Part shown: one piece after another, positions 38,419-46,110 of the stretch
Position numbering within the stretch: position 1 is the first letter of the stretch
Layout: every line of letters begins with the position of its first letter
From: JBIOJM01 sp044450785
GTDB lineage: Bacteria > Planctomycetota > Planctomycetia > Isosphaerales > Isosphaeraceae
DNA: 47,882 bases
Direction: 5' to 3'
NCBI GenBank assembly: GCA_044450785.1
Contig: JBIOJM010000029.1
Coordinates: 1 to 47,882 of the forward strand
Notes under the pieces: model-generated
Database searches by the model: none
Seen by the model: only the letters and a program-made list of their open reading frames with translations
What the model was told of the DNA's origin: nothing
Made by a program: the position numbers and the translations under genes

Positions 38419-38459
38419 GGATGAAGGATGAAGGATGAAGGATGAAGGATGAATCAGAC
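38419..38459. repeat. GGATGAA heptamer array with TCAGAC border
   Basis: Five perfect GGATGAA units (38419-38453) followed by TCAGAC, about 85 bases upstream of trpE. The same unit and border occur at 44652-44678 and in changed form at 25944 and 41406. Confidence 0.85.
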
Positions 38460-38591
38460 ATGCCGTCTCGGCGTCATGGTTGATCGTTCGACTCGTGCGC
38501 CCCATCCCTTGCCGGTTCCAACTCCGATGCGATACGCTGATGTGGCATCCGAGAGCTCCCATCCGAGGTCCGGGATCCGCGAGGTGACCTG

Positions 38592-38717
38592 ATGAGCAAC
38601 GCCAGGACGCAATCCCGTCGAGAGCGAACGTTTCGGCTCGAGCGTCTCGAATCCCGCGAGCTCTTGAGCGCCGTCGGGCTACCGGCTCATCCAGCCATGA
38701 AGCTCACGCGGACGTGA
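38592..38717 (+). pseudogene. Isolated N-terminus of an LExRxLL-type surface protein
   Basis: A 41-codon frame starting ATG at 38592 encodes RTFRLERLESRELLSAVG, matching the LExRxLL motif found at the N-terminus of large exported planctomycete proteins. Such proteins are normally hundreds to thousands of residues long; here TGA comes at 38715-38717. A DUF1501 remnant follows at once. I read it as a severed gene start, although a real small protein cannot be excluded. Confidence 0.5.
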
Positions 38718-38741
38718 GCGTCCCGGGGATTTCAAAAATGA

Positions 38742-39089
38742 GCACGTCGAGTCCGCCGGCCCCGGGGCCGTTCCCGCCGCTGGCTCTTGCAGCTTGGTTT
38801 TCTGGGCCCGCTTGGGCTCGCTCGTCCGGCCTTCGGGCGCGACCAGATTGCGGACCCAGGTCGTGCCGACGCGACCTTCGGCCGCGCGAAACGATGCATT
38901 CTCGTTTTTCTGAACGGCGGCCCGTCGCAGCTCGATACGTGGGACATGAAACCCGGCGCTCCCGCCAATGTGCGAGGAGAACTGCACCCAATCCAAAGCA
39001 AGGTCCCCGGAATTCATGTGAGCGAGCTGTTGCCGCGGATGGCGGCGATCGCCGACCGCTACAAGATCGTGCGCTCGGTTACCCATCAG
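38742..39089 (+). pseudogene. DUF1501 protein remnant
   Basis: The frame reads SRRWLLQLGFLGPLGLA (Tat-like start of DUF1501 proteins), then AKRCILVFLNGGPSQLDTWD, GELHPIQSKVPGIHVSELLP and ADRYKIVRSVTHQ, all diagnostic for the N-terminal ~115 residues of this secreted sulfatase-like planctomycete family. Full proteins are about 450 residues; similarity stops abruptly at about 39089, and no start codon fits. At the break point stands GCCGTCAATC, the same 10 bases as the end of the GTCAATC repeat element. Decayed gene fragment. Confidence 0.8.
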
Positions 39090-39135
39090 CCGTCAATCAT
39101 GGGCCGATCGCCTGACTCCGGCCGCTCGCGGTTGC

Positions 39136-39163
39136 TTGACAGCCCGGGAGGGTCAATTACAAT
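39136..39163 (+). promoter_or_regulatory. Strong sigma-70-like promoter before the mcsA/mcsB cluster
   Basis: TTGACA (39136-39141), 16 bases, TACAAT (39158-39163): a close match to the housekeeping consensus, 129 bases upstream of the first mcsA-like gene. TTGAC at 39136 and GTCAA at 39152-39156 also form an inverted repeat across the spacer, a possible operator. Confidence 0.6.
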
Positions 39164-39291
39164 ACGAATGAGCCTACGCACCATTGTGAACCGGGGCATC
39201 GCACCGTGCGGCGAGACCGATCGAGCGTCTATCAGGGAAACGGAACGGGAGTCAGTCGGCGCGGTTCCAGGCGGACTGACGGAGTCGCCCC

Positions 39292-39801
39292 ATGAAATGC
39301 GATAAATGCCCCAAGCAGGCCACGTTCCACATCACCGACATCGTCGAGAAAGGGAAGCATCGTGAGTTCCACTTCTGCGACGAGCACGCCCGGCTGCACC
39401 TGGCCCCGCCGGATGATGCGTCGGAGCCGCCCATCAGTGAGCTCGCCAAGAAGTTGATCGTGAGCGGCGCCGGTCCGTTGCGCGAGCCGTCGGCGGCGGA
39501 TAAGCAGGTCTGTCCCGTCTGCCAGATCGCGTTCCTGGAATTCAGGAACTCGGGCCGGCTGGGCTGTCCCTATGATTATGAGGTCTTCCGCGACGAGCTG
39601 ATGCCGCTGCTCGAGAACATTCACGGTGAGACCCGGCACTCGGGCAAGGTCCCGAGGCGGGCCCCGCGCAACACCCAGCAGCAGACGACGCTGATCCAGT
39701 TGCGGAACGAGCTCAAACGGGCGGTCGCCGCCGAGGACTACGAGACAGCCGCACGGTTGCGCGACAAGATCAAGGGCATCGAACTGGAACAGGGGCGATG
39801 A
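39292..39801 (+). CDS. mcsA: McsA-like zinc-finger/UVR protein (first copy)
   Basis: A 169-aa protein: Cys pairs MKCDKC and FCDEHA, then CPVC...GRLGCPYDYEVF (second zinc site), and a C-terminal UVR motif (LRNELKRAVAAEDYETAARL). This is the McsA layout. McsA activates the protein-arginine kinase McsB and links it to Clp proteolysis in stress responses. ATG at 39292, downstream of the sigma-70-like promoter. A second McsA-like gene follows after 67 bases; having two tandem copies is unusual. Confidence 0.8.
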   Translation: MKCDKCPKQATFHITDIVEKGKHREFHFCDEHARLHLAPPDDASEPPISELAKKLIVSGAGPLREPSAADKQVCPVCQIAFLEFRNSGRLGCPYDYEVFRDELMPLLENIHGETRHSGKVPRRAPRNTQQQTTLIQLRNELKRAVAAEDYETAARLRDKIKGIELEQGR

Positions 39802-39868
39802 CGACGATGTCACGACCGGCCGAGCTCGCTTGGGGCCCTGGGTCGCTCTCCACCGGGTGGACAGGACA

Positions 39869-40354
39869 ATGATGTGTCAACGCTGCAAGAACGAAGCCAC
39901 GATTCATTTGACCGAGTCGGCCAAGGGTCAGCCGCGGGAGCTTCATCTGTGCCGGTCGTGTGCCCGAAAGGCAGGTTTGGCCTTGCCCGAATCACCACCC
40001 TACCTCGCGCTCGATGCCGTCGTGCAGAGCTTGATCGTGGCCAATGTCGGCGAGCTTGTCGGCGAGCTGGCCGAGATGTCCTGCCCCGATTGCGGCATCA
40101 AGTTCATGGAGTTCCGGGCCGGGGGCCGGCTGGGCTGCCCTCAGGACTACTGGGTCTTCTCGAAGGGCTTGACGCCGCTGTTGCAGCGCTACCACGGCAC
40201 CACCCGGCACGTCGGCAAGATGGCCCGGCGGCATGAGGGAGCGATGGACCGGCTCCGGCTGCGCACCCTGCTGCGCAAGGCGATCGCCCGTGAGGAGTAC
40301 GAAGAAGCCGCGCGACTGCGCGATCTGCTGCGCAAGAGGGATCCACACGCATGA
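39869..40354 (+). CDS. McsA-like protein (second copy)
   Basis: A 161-aa protein: two CxxC pairs (MCQRCKNEA, LCRSCARKAG), then CPDCGIKFMEFRAGGRLGCP followed by QDYWVF, and the UVR motif LRTLLRKAIAREEYEEAARL. It is similar to the first copy over its whole length, pointing to duplication and divergence; its second zinc pair is CxxC where the first copy has CDEH. Starts at 39869 and 39872 are both ATG with AGGA before them. The stop overlaps the mcsB start in ATGA (40351-40354), so this copy is coupled to the kinase and may be its direct partner. Confidence 0.8.
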   Translation: MMCQRCKNEATIHLTESAKGQPRELHLCRSCARKAGLALPESPPYLALDAVVQSLIVANVGELVGELAEMSCPDCGIKFMEFRAGGRLGCPQDYWVFSKGLTPLLQRYHGTTRHVGKMARRHEGAMDRLRLRTLLRKAIAREEYEEAARLRDLLRKRDPHA

Positions 40355-41412
40355 CTCTTGACGATCTGACGAAAACGTCCGGCGAGTGGCTGAGGGGGAC
40401 GGGGCCCGAGAGCGACATCGTGATGTGCTCTCGGATCCGGCTGGCCCGAAACCTCGCTGATTTCCCGTTTTCCAACCGCGCCAGCCGCACCGAAAAAGCC
40501 GAGATCGAGGCCCACTTCAGCTCGGCCCTCGCTCACGCCCGGCTCGATCTTTCCTACATCGACGTCAACGGCCTGTCCACGCTCGACCGGCTCTTCCTGG
40601 TCGAGCGCCAGATCATCTCGCGCGAGCTGGCCAGCAGCGAAGGACCCAGGGGCGTCGCCATCAGCCCGCTCGAAAACATCGCGATCATGGTCAACGAAGA
40701 GGACCATCTTCGGGTCCAGTTCATGTTCTCGGGATTTCGGCTCCCCGAAGTCTGGGGCGCGGTCAATCAGCTCGACGACCAGCTCGAGGAACAACTGGCC
40801 TACGCGTTCAGTCCGCAGCTCGGTTATCTGACCGCCTGCCCGACCAACGTCGGGACGGGAATTCGCGTCGGCGTGATGCTTCATCTGCCCGGGCTGGTGC
40901 AGAACAAGCAGATCGACAAGGTCTTCCGCGCCCTCCAGAAGATCAACCTCGCCGTGCGAGGGCTCTACGGCGAAGGAAGCCAGGCCTTCGGCGACTTTTA
41001 CCAGATCTCCAACCAGCAGACGCTGGGCAAGAGCGAGAACGAGCTGATCAAGATCCTGACCGACGTCGTCCCCCAGGTCCTCCAGTACGAACGGGCGGCC
41101 CGCCAGGACCTGTTGACTCAGCGGAGACAACATCTCCACGACCAGGTCAGCCGTGCCTACGGCGTGCTCAAGACCGCCCAGACGATCTCGAGCGAGGAAA
41201 CCATGCTCTTGCTCTCGAGCGTCCGGATGGGGATCAACCTGGGCTTGATCGACGACCTCTCGATCGCCACCGTCAACGAATTGTTCATCCAAACCCAACC
41301 GGCCTTCCTCCAAAAACTGCGAGGATCCGAGCTGGGAGTCGAGGAGCGCAACGTGGCCCGCGCATCCTACTTGAGGAGCAGGCTCTCCAACGGGCGTGCG
41401 ACTAAAGGATGA
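40351..41412 (+). CDS. mcsB: Protein-arginine kinase McsB
   Basis: A 353-aa ATP:guanido phosphotransferase-type protein. The signature motifs are present: CSRIRLARNLADFPF (nucleotide/Arg site), VNEEDHLRVQ (catalytic Glu and Asp), and CPTNVGTGIRVGVMLHLPGL. McsB phosphorylates arginine side chains of proteins, marking them for ClpC-type degradation. No CtsR or ClpC gene lies in the window, so its proteolytic partner is elsewhere. It is coupled to the second McsA-like gene. The stop TGA lies inside GGATGAAGGATGAGTCAGC, which also carries the next gene's ribosome-binding site and start. Confidence 0.92.
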   Translation: MTLDDLTKTSGEWLRGTGPESDIVMCSRIRLARNLADFPFSNRASRTEKAEIEAHFSSALAHARLDLSYIDVNGLSTLDRLFLVERQIISRELASSEGPRGVAISPLENIAIMVNEEDHLRVQFMFSGFRLPEVWGAVNQLDDQLEEQLAYAFSPQLGYLTACPTNVGTGIRVGVMLHLPGLVQNKQIDKVFRALQKINLAVRGLYGEGSQAFGDFYQISNQQTLGKSENELIKILTDVVPQVLQYERAARQDLLTQRRQHLHDQVSRAYGVLKTAQTISSEETMLLLSSVRMGINLGLIDDLSIATVNELFIQTQPAFLQKLRGSELGVEERNVARASYLRSRLSNGRATKG

Positions 41413-41424
41413 AGGATGAGTCAG
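41406..41424 (+). repeat. GGATGAA-type repeat carrying the DnaJ start
   Basis: AAGGATGAAGGATGAGTCAG matches the GGATGAA array with its TCAGAC-like border. Within it lie the mcsB stop (TGA 41410-41412), a GAAGG ribosome-binding site and the next ATG (41416). Confidence 0.6.
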
Positions 41425-42120
41425 CTTTTCAGCTTCGAGCTCGATCCTCACAAGGTGCTCGGTCTGACTCCCCACGCCACGCTCGGGGAGATCCGCGAAG
41501 CCTACCGGCACAAGGCCAAGAAATACCATCCGGATGCCGGCGGTGAGGAATGGGCATTCCGCATCCTCGTCCAGGCCTATGAGATGCTGAGCTCGGCGCG
41601 AATCGCCCGGGCCACCCGCGACGAACCAACGGCTCGAGACCAACAGGCCCCGCGGGGCCGACCCGAACGCAGCTCGGAATCCGTCCATTCGGGCATCCAC
41701 GACCACGACGTGCTAGAATCCCGCATCCTCGGCGTCGAGCTGCTCTGCGTACGGTACCTCTGGGACGACGCCGACTATCTTTGGCTCACCCAGCGAACCC
41801 CCGACGAGGACCGATTTCTCTCCTGCAACCTGAATTTAAGCTGGCCGGACCCTCCGGCGGCCGATCGGGATGCCGCGCCGGACGATCGCGCGGCGATCAT
41901 CGCGGCTTTGAACGACATCTTCGACCATATGATCATCACGACACGCGTGGCGGCCTCTCGTTCTCGCACGCAGGACGACCGGTTCGGCGGCTGGCTCTCG
42001 TATTCCAACTTCGATGGCGCGTGGAAGGCGGTCAACTCGCTGCACGAGCTCGCGAGATCGCGCGGCCTCGGCCTGCGACAGTGGTCGCGCGACCTATTCA
42101 TTCCGCGCGGTTGGCGGTGA
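41416..42120 (+). CDS. DnaJ-domain protein with unknown C-terminal part
   Basis: A 234-aa protein. The J domain occupies residues 8-65: KVLGLTPHATLGEIREAYRH, KAKKYHPDAGG with the HPD tripeptide that stimulates Hsp70 ATPase activity, then FRILVQAYEMLSSAR. The second half (VELLCVRYLWDDADYLWLTQ, AALNDIFDHMIITTRVAASR) has no domain I recognise. There is no zinc-binding Cys-rich region, so it is a type III J protein. It starts in the repeat 3 bases after mcsB, probably in the same transcript, linking arginine phosphorylation with an Hsp70 co-chaperone. Its 3' end overlaps coaD by 27 bases on the opposite strand. Confidence 0.8.
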   Translation: MSQLFSFELDPHKVLGLTPHATLGEIREAYRHKAKKYHPDAGGEEWAFRILVQAYEMLSSARIARATRDEPTARDQQAPRGRPERSSESVHSGIHDHDVLESRILGVELLCVRYLWDDADYLWLTQRTPDEDRFLSCNLNLSWPDPPAADRDAAPDDRAAIIAALNDIFDHMIITTRVAASRSRTQDDRFGGWLSYSNFDGAWKAVNSLHELARSRGLGLRQWSRDLFIPRGWR

Positions 42121-42630
42121 CAAGCCCAACAGCTTCGCCAGGATCGGCTGGACCAGCTCCTCCGGGACGAAGCACTTGAGCGCCTCGGCCCCCCCGTAGT
42201 ACGCCACTTGCTTGATCAGCGTGCTCGAGAGGTGCGAATACTCGCCGTCGGCCATCAGGAAAACCGTCTCGACCGCCGGATCGAGCCGGTGGTTGGTGAG
42301 CGTCATCCCGAACTCGTACTCCATGTCGGAGAGGGTGCGCAGGCCGCGGAGGATCACCTGCGCGCCGATTCGCCGCACGAAGTGCACCGTCAGCCCCTCG
42401 AACGATTCGACCGAGACGTTGGGAAAGGATTGCACGACGCGCCGCGCCATCTCGATGCGCTCCTCCAGGTTGAAGAGCGACGTCTTGTTGGGGTTGACGC
42501 CGATGCCGACGACCAGGTTCTCGAAGAGGAGCCGGCCGCGCCGGATCACGTCGAGATGGCCGAGTGAGATCGGATCGAACGTACCGGTGAAAACGGCCGT
42601 TCGACGAGGGTTGGTCGAGAGTGGTTTCAT
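42094..42630 (-). CDS. coaD: Phosphopantetheine adenylyltransferase
   Basis: A 178-aa protein of usual size. The nucleotidyltransferase motif is VFTGTFDPISLGHLDVI (T/HxGH type); further CoaD motifs are VGIGVNPNKTSLFNLEERIE, RRIGAQVILRGLRTLSDMEY and SHLSSTLIKQVAYYGG. It transfers AMP from ATP to 4'-phosphopantetheine to give dephospho-CoA, the penultimate step of coenzyme A synthesis, and forms hexamers in the cytoplasm. The start overlaps the PLP-enzyme stop in ATGA (42627-42630), making it the last gene of a four-gene coupled series. It converges on and overlaps the DnaJ-domain gene. Confidence 0.95.
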   Translation of the reverse strand: MKPLSTNPRRTAVFTGTFDPISLGHLDVIRRGRLLFENLVVGIGVNPNKTSLFNLEERIEMARRVVQSFPNVSVESFEGLTVHFVRRIGAQVILRGLRTLSDMEYEFGMTLTNHRLDPAVETVFLMADGEYSHLSSTLIKQVAYYGGAEALKCFVPEELVQPILAKLLGLSPPTARNE

Positions 42631-43847
42631 GGCGGGACGATCGGTTGAGGACGAGACGAGGCGAGACCGGCAAGGCCGTCCCGGAGCCGGTCGAGGTCCT
42701 CGTGGTTGTTATAGAGATGCGGACTGACGCGGAGCCGCCCACGCCGGCACGCGACGACGACCCCTTGCCGGCAGAGCTCACGGGCCGCCGCGTCGGGATC
42801 GACCCCCGCGCGCTCGAGGACCACGATGGCCGAGCGGTCCCGCTCGCGCGGCGAGCCGGCGACCGTCCAGCCGGCGGAAGAGCCGAGCTCGCGGACGGCC
42901 TCCGCCCGGTCGAGGATGCGGCGCGAGACCACCTCCCGACCGAGCTCGAGGAACAACCCCAGGCTCGCGCCGAAACAGAGCAAGCCCGGCATGTTGAACG
43001 AGCCGCCTTCCCAGCGCCCGGCGCTCGGCTTGAGCTGAAAATCGTTGCGCGGCGAGTTATAGGAGCCGACGACGCTGTGCCAGCCGACCCCGATCGGCCG
43101 GAGCCGGTCGATCCAGTCGCGGCGCACATACAATAACCCCGCTCCCTCGGGCCCGAGCAGCCACTTGTGGCCGTCGGCGGCGAGGAAGTCGAGCGGCGTC
43201 CGCCGCACGTCGATGCAGAAGGGGCCGAGCCCTTGAATTGCATCGACGAAGAGCGCGACTCCCCGCGCGTGGCAGAGCTCGGCGAGCGCATCGAGGTCGT
43301 TGCGGAATCCACTGGCAAACTCGACGTGGCTGATCGCCAGCACCCGCGTCCGCTGGTCGAACACCGCGCTCAGATCCTCGAGCCAGATCCTGCCGTCTCG
43401 AGTGGGGACCAGGCGAAGCTCGACTCCACGGCTCGCCAGGTTCATCCACGGATAGATGTTCGACGGGTACTCCTCGGCGGCCGTGACGACGTTGTCGCCC
43501 GGCCGCCAAGGGTAGCCCTCGGCGATCAGGCCGATCCCGTGAGTCGTGCTGCCGATGAAGGCGATCTCGTCGCGGTCCGCATTGATCAACCGCGCGACCT
43601 GATCGCGGATCGCCTCGAGCCTCTGTTCCCTGGCCGGCCAGCCGACAACGCCGTCGCGCTCTTGCTCGTCCGTCCACGCACGGAGCGCCTGGGCGGCACG
43701 CCGGGGCAGGGGAGCAACCGCGGCGTGATCGAGGTAGGCCCACCGCCCTGCCACCGGGAACTCGGCTTCCCTCAGGGTATCCCAGTCGATGCCCATGGAG
43801 ACGCTCGAACGAGGAGGCGGGCGGAGGACGGAGGGTGACGCCGTCAC
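42627..43847 (-). CDS. PLP-dependent aminotransferase class V / cysteine desulfurase-like enzyme
   Basis: A fold-type I PLP enzyme of about 400 aa. It has YLDHAAVAPLPRRAAQAL, GSTTHGIGLIAEG, AAEEYPSNIYPW, ISHVEFASGFRNDL, and the Schiff-base Lys in AADGHKWLLGPEGAGLLYVR. This pattern fits the SufS/kynureninase-like class V group; without SufE/SufBCD neighbours the exact substrate is unclear. Two starts are possible: GTG at 43847 overlaps the previous stop in GTGA, fitting the coupling pattern of this operon, while ATG at 43796 (MGIDWDTLREAEFP) is where homologues usually start. I give the coupled start. Confidence 0.8.
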   Translation of the reverse strand: MTASPSVLRPPPRSSVSMGIDWDTLREAEFPVAGRWAYLDHAAVAPLPRRAAQALRAWTDEQERDGVVGWPAREQRLEAIRDQVARLINADRDEIAFIGSTTHGIGLIAEGYPWRPGDNVVTAAEEYPSNIYPWMNLASRGVELRLVPTRDGRIWLEDLSAVFDQRTRVLAISHVEFASGFRNDLDALAELCHARGVALFVDAIQGLGPFCIDVRRTPLDFLAADGHKWLLGPEGAGLLYVRRDWIDRLRPIGVGWHSVVGSYNSPRNDFQLKPSAGRWEGGSFNMPGLLCFGASLGLFLELGREVVSRRILDRAEAVRELGSSAGWTVAGSPRERDRSAIVVLERAGVDPDAAARELCRQGVVVACRRGRLRVSPHLYNNHEDLDRLRDGLAGLASSRPQPIVPP

Positions 43848-44080
43848 CTGCGGGCCGATTTACCAACGATGAAAAGGGCCAGGAACATCAGGATGCCGGT
43901 CCCGAAATAGCCGTCCCACACGCGTCCTGTCCCTTTGCCCGCGTTTTCGTCGTCGGCAGGGGCCGTTTCGTTCGGGCCCTGCGCGCGTGCCGGATGGCTC
44001 ACGATGGGACTCAATGTCAGCCCCAGTACCAGTAGTATCGGGGCGATTCGGCGCATCCATCGGCGGAACGAGGCGGTCAT
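43844..44080 (-). CDS. Small exported membrane protein
   Basis: A 78-aa protein: basic start MTASFRRWMRRI, a hydrophobic export segment (APILLVLGLTLSPIVSHPAR, with AQG as a possible cleavage site), an acidic linker (NETAPADDENAGKGTGRVWD) and a C-terminal membrane helix (GTGILMFLALFIVGKSARR). No family recognised. ATG 44080 has GGAG 8 bases upstream and overlaps the HYExAFE-type gene's stop in ATGA; its own stop overlaps the next gene's likely GTG. Role unknown. Confidence 0.65.
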   Translation of the reverse strand: MTASFRRWMRRIAPILLVLGLTLSPIVSHPARAQGPNETAPADDENAGKGTGRVWDGYFGTGILMFLALFIVGKSARR

Positions 44081-44637
44081 CTGTGGCGCTCCTTGACGGG
44101 GATCGGACGTCGCGACCAATTATAACTCATGGGAAGCCATTCGAGTAAGGGGCGAACGCGGCGGCGAAACGCGCGCCGGGCCATGGCGACGGCCTTCCAT
44201 GCCGGACCACGCGAGCGGAGATGGGCGATGTAATCGTCGAGACCAACAGCCCAGTAGCGATACTCGAGGCCCCGGAACTCGTACGCGCCGTTGTCACCCG
44301 GCAAGGGGAACGGCTGGATCGGCTCGGCGTACACGAAAGCCAGGACGGCGCGAAAACCCACCCCGAACATCGTCTGCCAGCGCTCCAGGCTGTCAAGGTC
44401 GTCGGTCGTCACCCAGTTCTCCCAATCGCGGCGGCCGCGCGCGTTCTTGGCCCGCTTGCCCTTCACCTCGACGACCAGGTTGGGCCCGAAACGAGGATAG
44501 AGCAGGAAGTCCGGGTTCTTGAGCGCTAGATCGCCGACGATCGCCCGCTTGGCTTCATCGACCGCGACGCATGGCACCCGGATCGATCGGATGAATGCCT
44601 CGAACGCCGCCTCATAATGGTTGGATCGCTGCGCCAT
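44077..44637 (-). CDS. HYExAFE family protein (nuclease-like fold)
   Basis: About 186 aa. The N-terminus has NHYEAAFEAFIRSI, the motif that names the HYExAFE family known from planctomycetes. A PD-(D/E)XK-like core follows: NPDFLLYPRFGPNLVVEVKG, then KRAKNARG, with Asp and Glu-x-Lys in the right order for a nuclease fold; then ENWVTTDDLDSLERWQTMFG. Function unknown; DNA cleavage is inference from the fold. GTG 44643 and ATG 44637 are adjacent starts. The GGATGAA array begins about 15 bases upstream. It is the first gene of the coupled series 44637 to 42094. Confidence 0.75.
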   Translation of the reverse strand: MAQRSNHYEAAFEAFIRSIRVPCVAVDEAKRAIVGDLALKNPDFLLYPRFGPNLVVEVKGKRAKNARGRRDWENWVTTDDLDSLERWQTMFGVGFRAVLAFVYAEPIQPFPLPGDNGAYEFRGLEYRYWAVGLDDYIAHLRSRGPAWKAVAMARRAFRRRVRPLLEWLPMSYNWSRRPIPVKERHR

Positions 44638-44651
44638 CGCCACGCCGGGAA

Positions 44652-44678
44652 GGATGAAGGATGAAGGATGAATCAGAC
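44652..44678. repeat. GGATGAA heptamer array with TCAGAC border
   Basis: Three GGATGAA units (44652-44672) followed by TCAGAC, next to the start of the HYExAFE-type gene. Identical in unit and border to the array at 38419-38459. Confidence 0.85.
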
Positions 44679-44723
44679 CGACCCATCTACCTAATCATCC
44701 GCGTTCCCACCGGGCCGTCAATC

Positions 44724-45803
44724 TCACTCACGACTTTTCGTCCGGTTGCGATAGCGTGTGCTGACGCGAACGAGGAACCGGTGCTCTTCGCCGGTGAGCG
44801 CATCCCGCCCTTCGCGGTGAAGCTTTTGCAAGATTTCATCCATTCGCTGCTCCTCAGCGGCCTCGCGCACGATGCGGCGCTGGCGGCGCAGCTCGGACCG
44901 GCGGCGGCGCCACCGCTTGAGAGCACTCTCCCGAAAAGGGCGGACCTTGGCCGCGCCGCTCTCGAGGCTGGTATAGCCCTCGGAAAAATCGTAACCGAAG
45001 ACGCCGTCCTCGAAATAGCCCCCGTCCTCGAGCATGCGCGCCTCGATTCGCACCAGTCCCTCGATGAACAGACCCAGGAGGATGGGCCAGATGCCGTCGT
45101 AACGCCCGCTCACCAGCCGAACCAGACCGATCAACCCCAGCAGCCAGGCGCATGCATGAGCCGTCCACGGGGCCGCGATGCTCTCGCGTGATGAGACGAC
45201 GGACGTGCTCGACAGGTAGGCTCGAAGCATCCGGCCGCCGTCGAAAGGCAGCGCGGGGATCAGGTTGGACAGCATCAAAACGAGATTGAGATAGCCGAAC
45301 CAGCCCACAACCCAGACGGGCGACAACGGCGCGGCCAGAAGACCGCCCGCGAGTCTCGGCGCGCCGGCGTCTCCCTCGTTTCCGAAGGGACTCCAGGCGA
45401 ACTGGGCGCCAGCGTACAGGCTCACACCGAGGGCCGATCCCAGAAAGATGGCGCCGCTGGCGATCGGCCCGGCCATCGCCACCAGGAAGTGCTCGCTCGA
45501 ACGCGGCATGAACGACGGACCGACCAGGCTACCCAGCGGCCAGAGGTGGACGTCCTCCTGGTCGCAGTCGAGCCAGACCGCCGTCGCGGCGTGGGCCAGC
45601 TCGTGGACGGCCAGCGCGACAAGCAGCAGGCCCAGCCAGCAGATCGCCGCCGGAAACTGCGGCAGATCGCCCTTCGCCGCCAGCGAGACGGCCGAGGTCA
45701 CCATCCAGAACACCAAGAAAATGATCAAGCTGATGTGCACCCGGACCGATGTTCCGAACCATCGGCCCAGACTGATCGGCGACCAGGTCAGAAAATCGTT
45801 CAT
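44724..45803 (-). CDS. M50-family site-2-type metalloprotease
   Basis: A 359-aa membrane protein. The zinc motif is in LLLVALAVHELAHAATAVWL (HELAH), and the second conserved motif in NLVLMLSNLIPALPFDGGRM (NxxPxxPxDGG). Several membrane segments surround them. The C-terminal 100 residues form a charged cytoplasmic tail (LKRWRRRRSELRRQRRIVRE, MDEILQKLHREGRDALTGEE), similar to rhomboid-like and S2P-like proteins with long tails. Such enzymes cut membrane-bound proteins, often anti-sigma factors; no target is identifiable here. I chose ATG 45803 because homologues begin there; the upstream extension is heptamer-derived. Divergent from aroB. Confidence 0.85.
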   Translation of the reverse strand: MNDFLTWSPISLGRWFGTSVRVHISLIIFLVFWMVTSAVSLAAKGDLPQFPAAICWLGLLLVALAVHELAHAATAVWLDCDQEDVHLWPLGSLVGPSFMPRSSEHFLVAMAGPIASGAIFLGSALGVSLYAGAQFAWSPFGNEGDAGAPRLAGGLLAAPLSPVWVVGWFGYLNLVLMLSNLIPALPFDGGRMLRAYLSSTSVVSSRESIAAPWTAHACAWLLGLIGLVRLVSGRYDGIWPILLGLFIEGLVRIEARMLEDGGYFEDGVFGYDFSEGYTSLESGAAKVRPFRESALKRWRRRRSELRRQRRIVREAAEEQRMDEILQKLHREGRDALTGEEHRFLVRVSTRYRNRTKSRE

Positions 45804-45818
45804 GGTGCCCACACTTGG

Positions 45819-45838
45819 ATTTTCGATTTTCGATTTCG
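45819..45838. repeat. TCGATTT heptamer repeat, unit array 1
   Basis: ATTTTCGATTTTCGATTTCG: just under three period-7 units, 16 bases from the M50 start. Confidence 0.65.
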
Positions 45839-45909
45839 GACAGCGGCAATCGCGCTGCGGGACGCCTTTGCTCGCTCCCAATCCAATCTAACAGCCCTCC
45901 AAGCCCCTG

Positions 45910-45929
45910 TCGATTTTCGATTTTCGATT
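45910..45929. repeat. TCGATTT heptamer repeat, unit array 2
   Basis: TCGATTTTCGATTTTCGATT: period-7 units in the same orientation as 45819-45838 and inverted relative to 46111-46146. Confidence 0.65.
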
Positions 45930-46001
45930 CCTGCCGGGAGGTTTCCTCGGGCCGCTCCCTTCATGACCACGCCTGAGCTTGTTAAAGTACCGGAAAGATC
46001 G

Positions 46002-46049
46002 TGTTGAGTGTTGAGTGTTGAGTGTTGAGTGGTCAGTGGTCAGTTGGGA
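46002..46049. repeat. TTGAGTG/GTCAGTG heptamer array
   Basis: TTGAGTG units passing into GTCAGTG units, about six in all. GTCAGTG is the same unit as the 25826-25938 array by pfkB. Confidence 0.8.
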
Positions 46050-46110
46050 GTGGCCATCGGTCAATCGCCAGGATGCGGTGGCCGACAGATTGATTGCCAA
46101 GCGAAGGTCC

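Noticed and set aside
44713..44724. GGCCGTCAATCT match to the repeat-element end, next to the M50 gene stop
   Set aside because: Only 12 bases agree and no palindrome or arm follows; kept as a hint, not called as an element copy.
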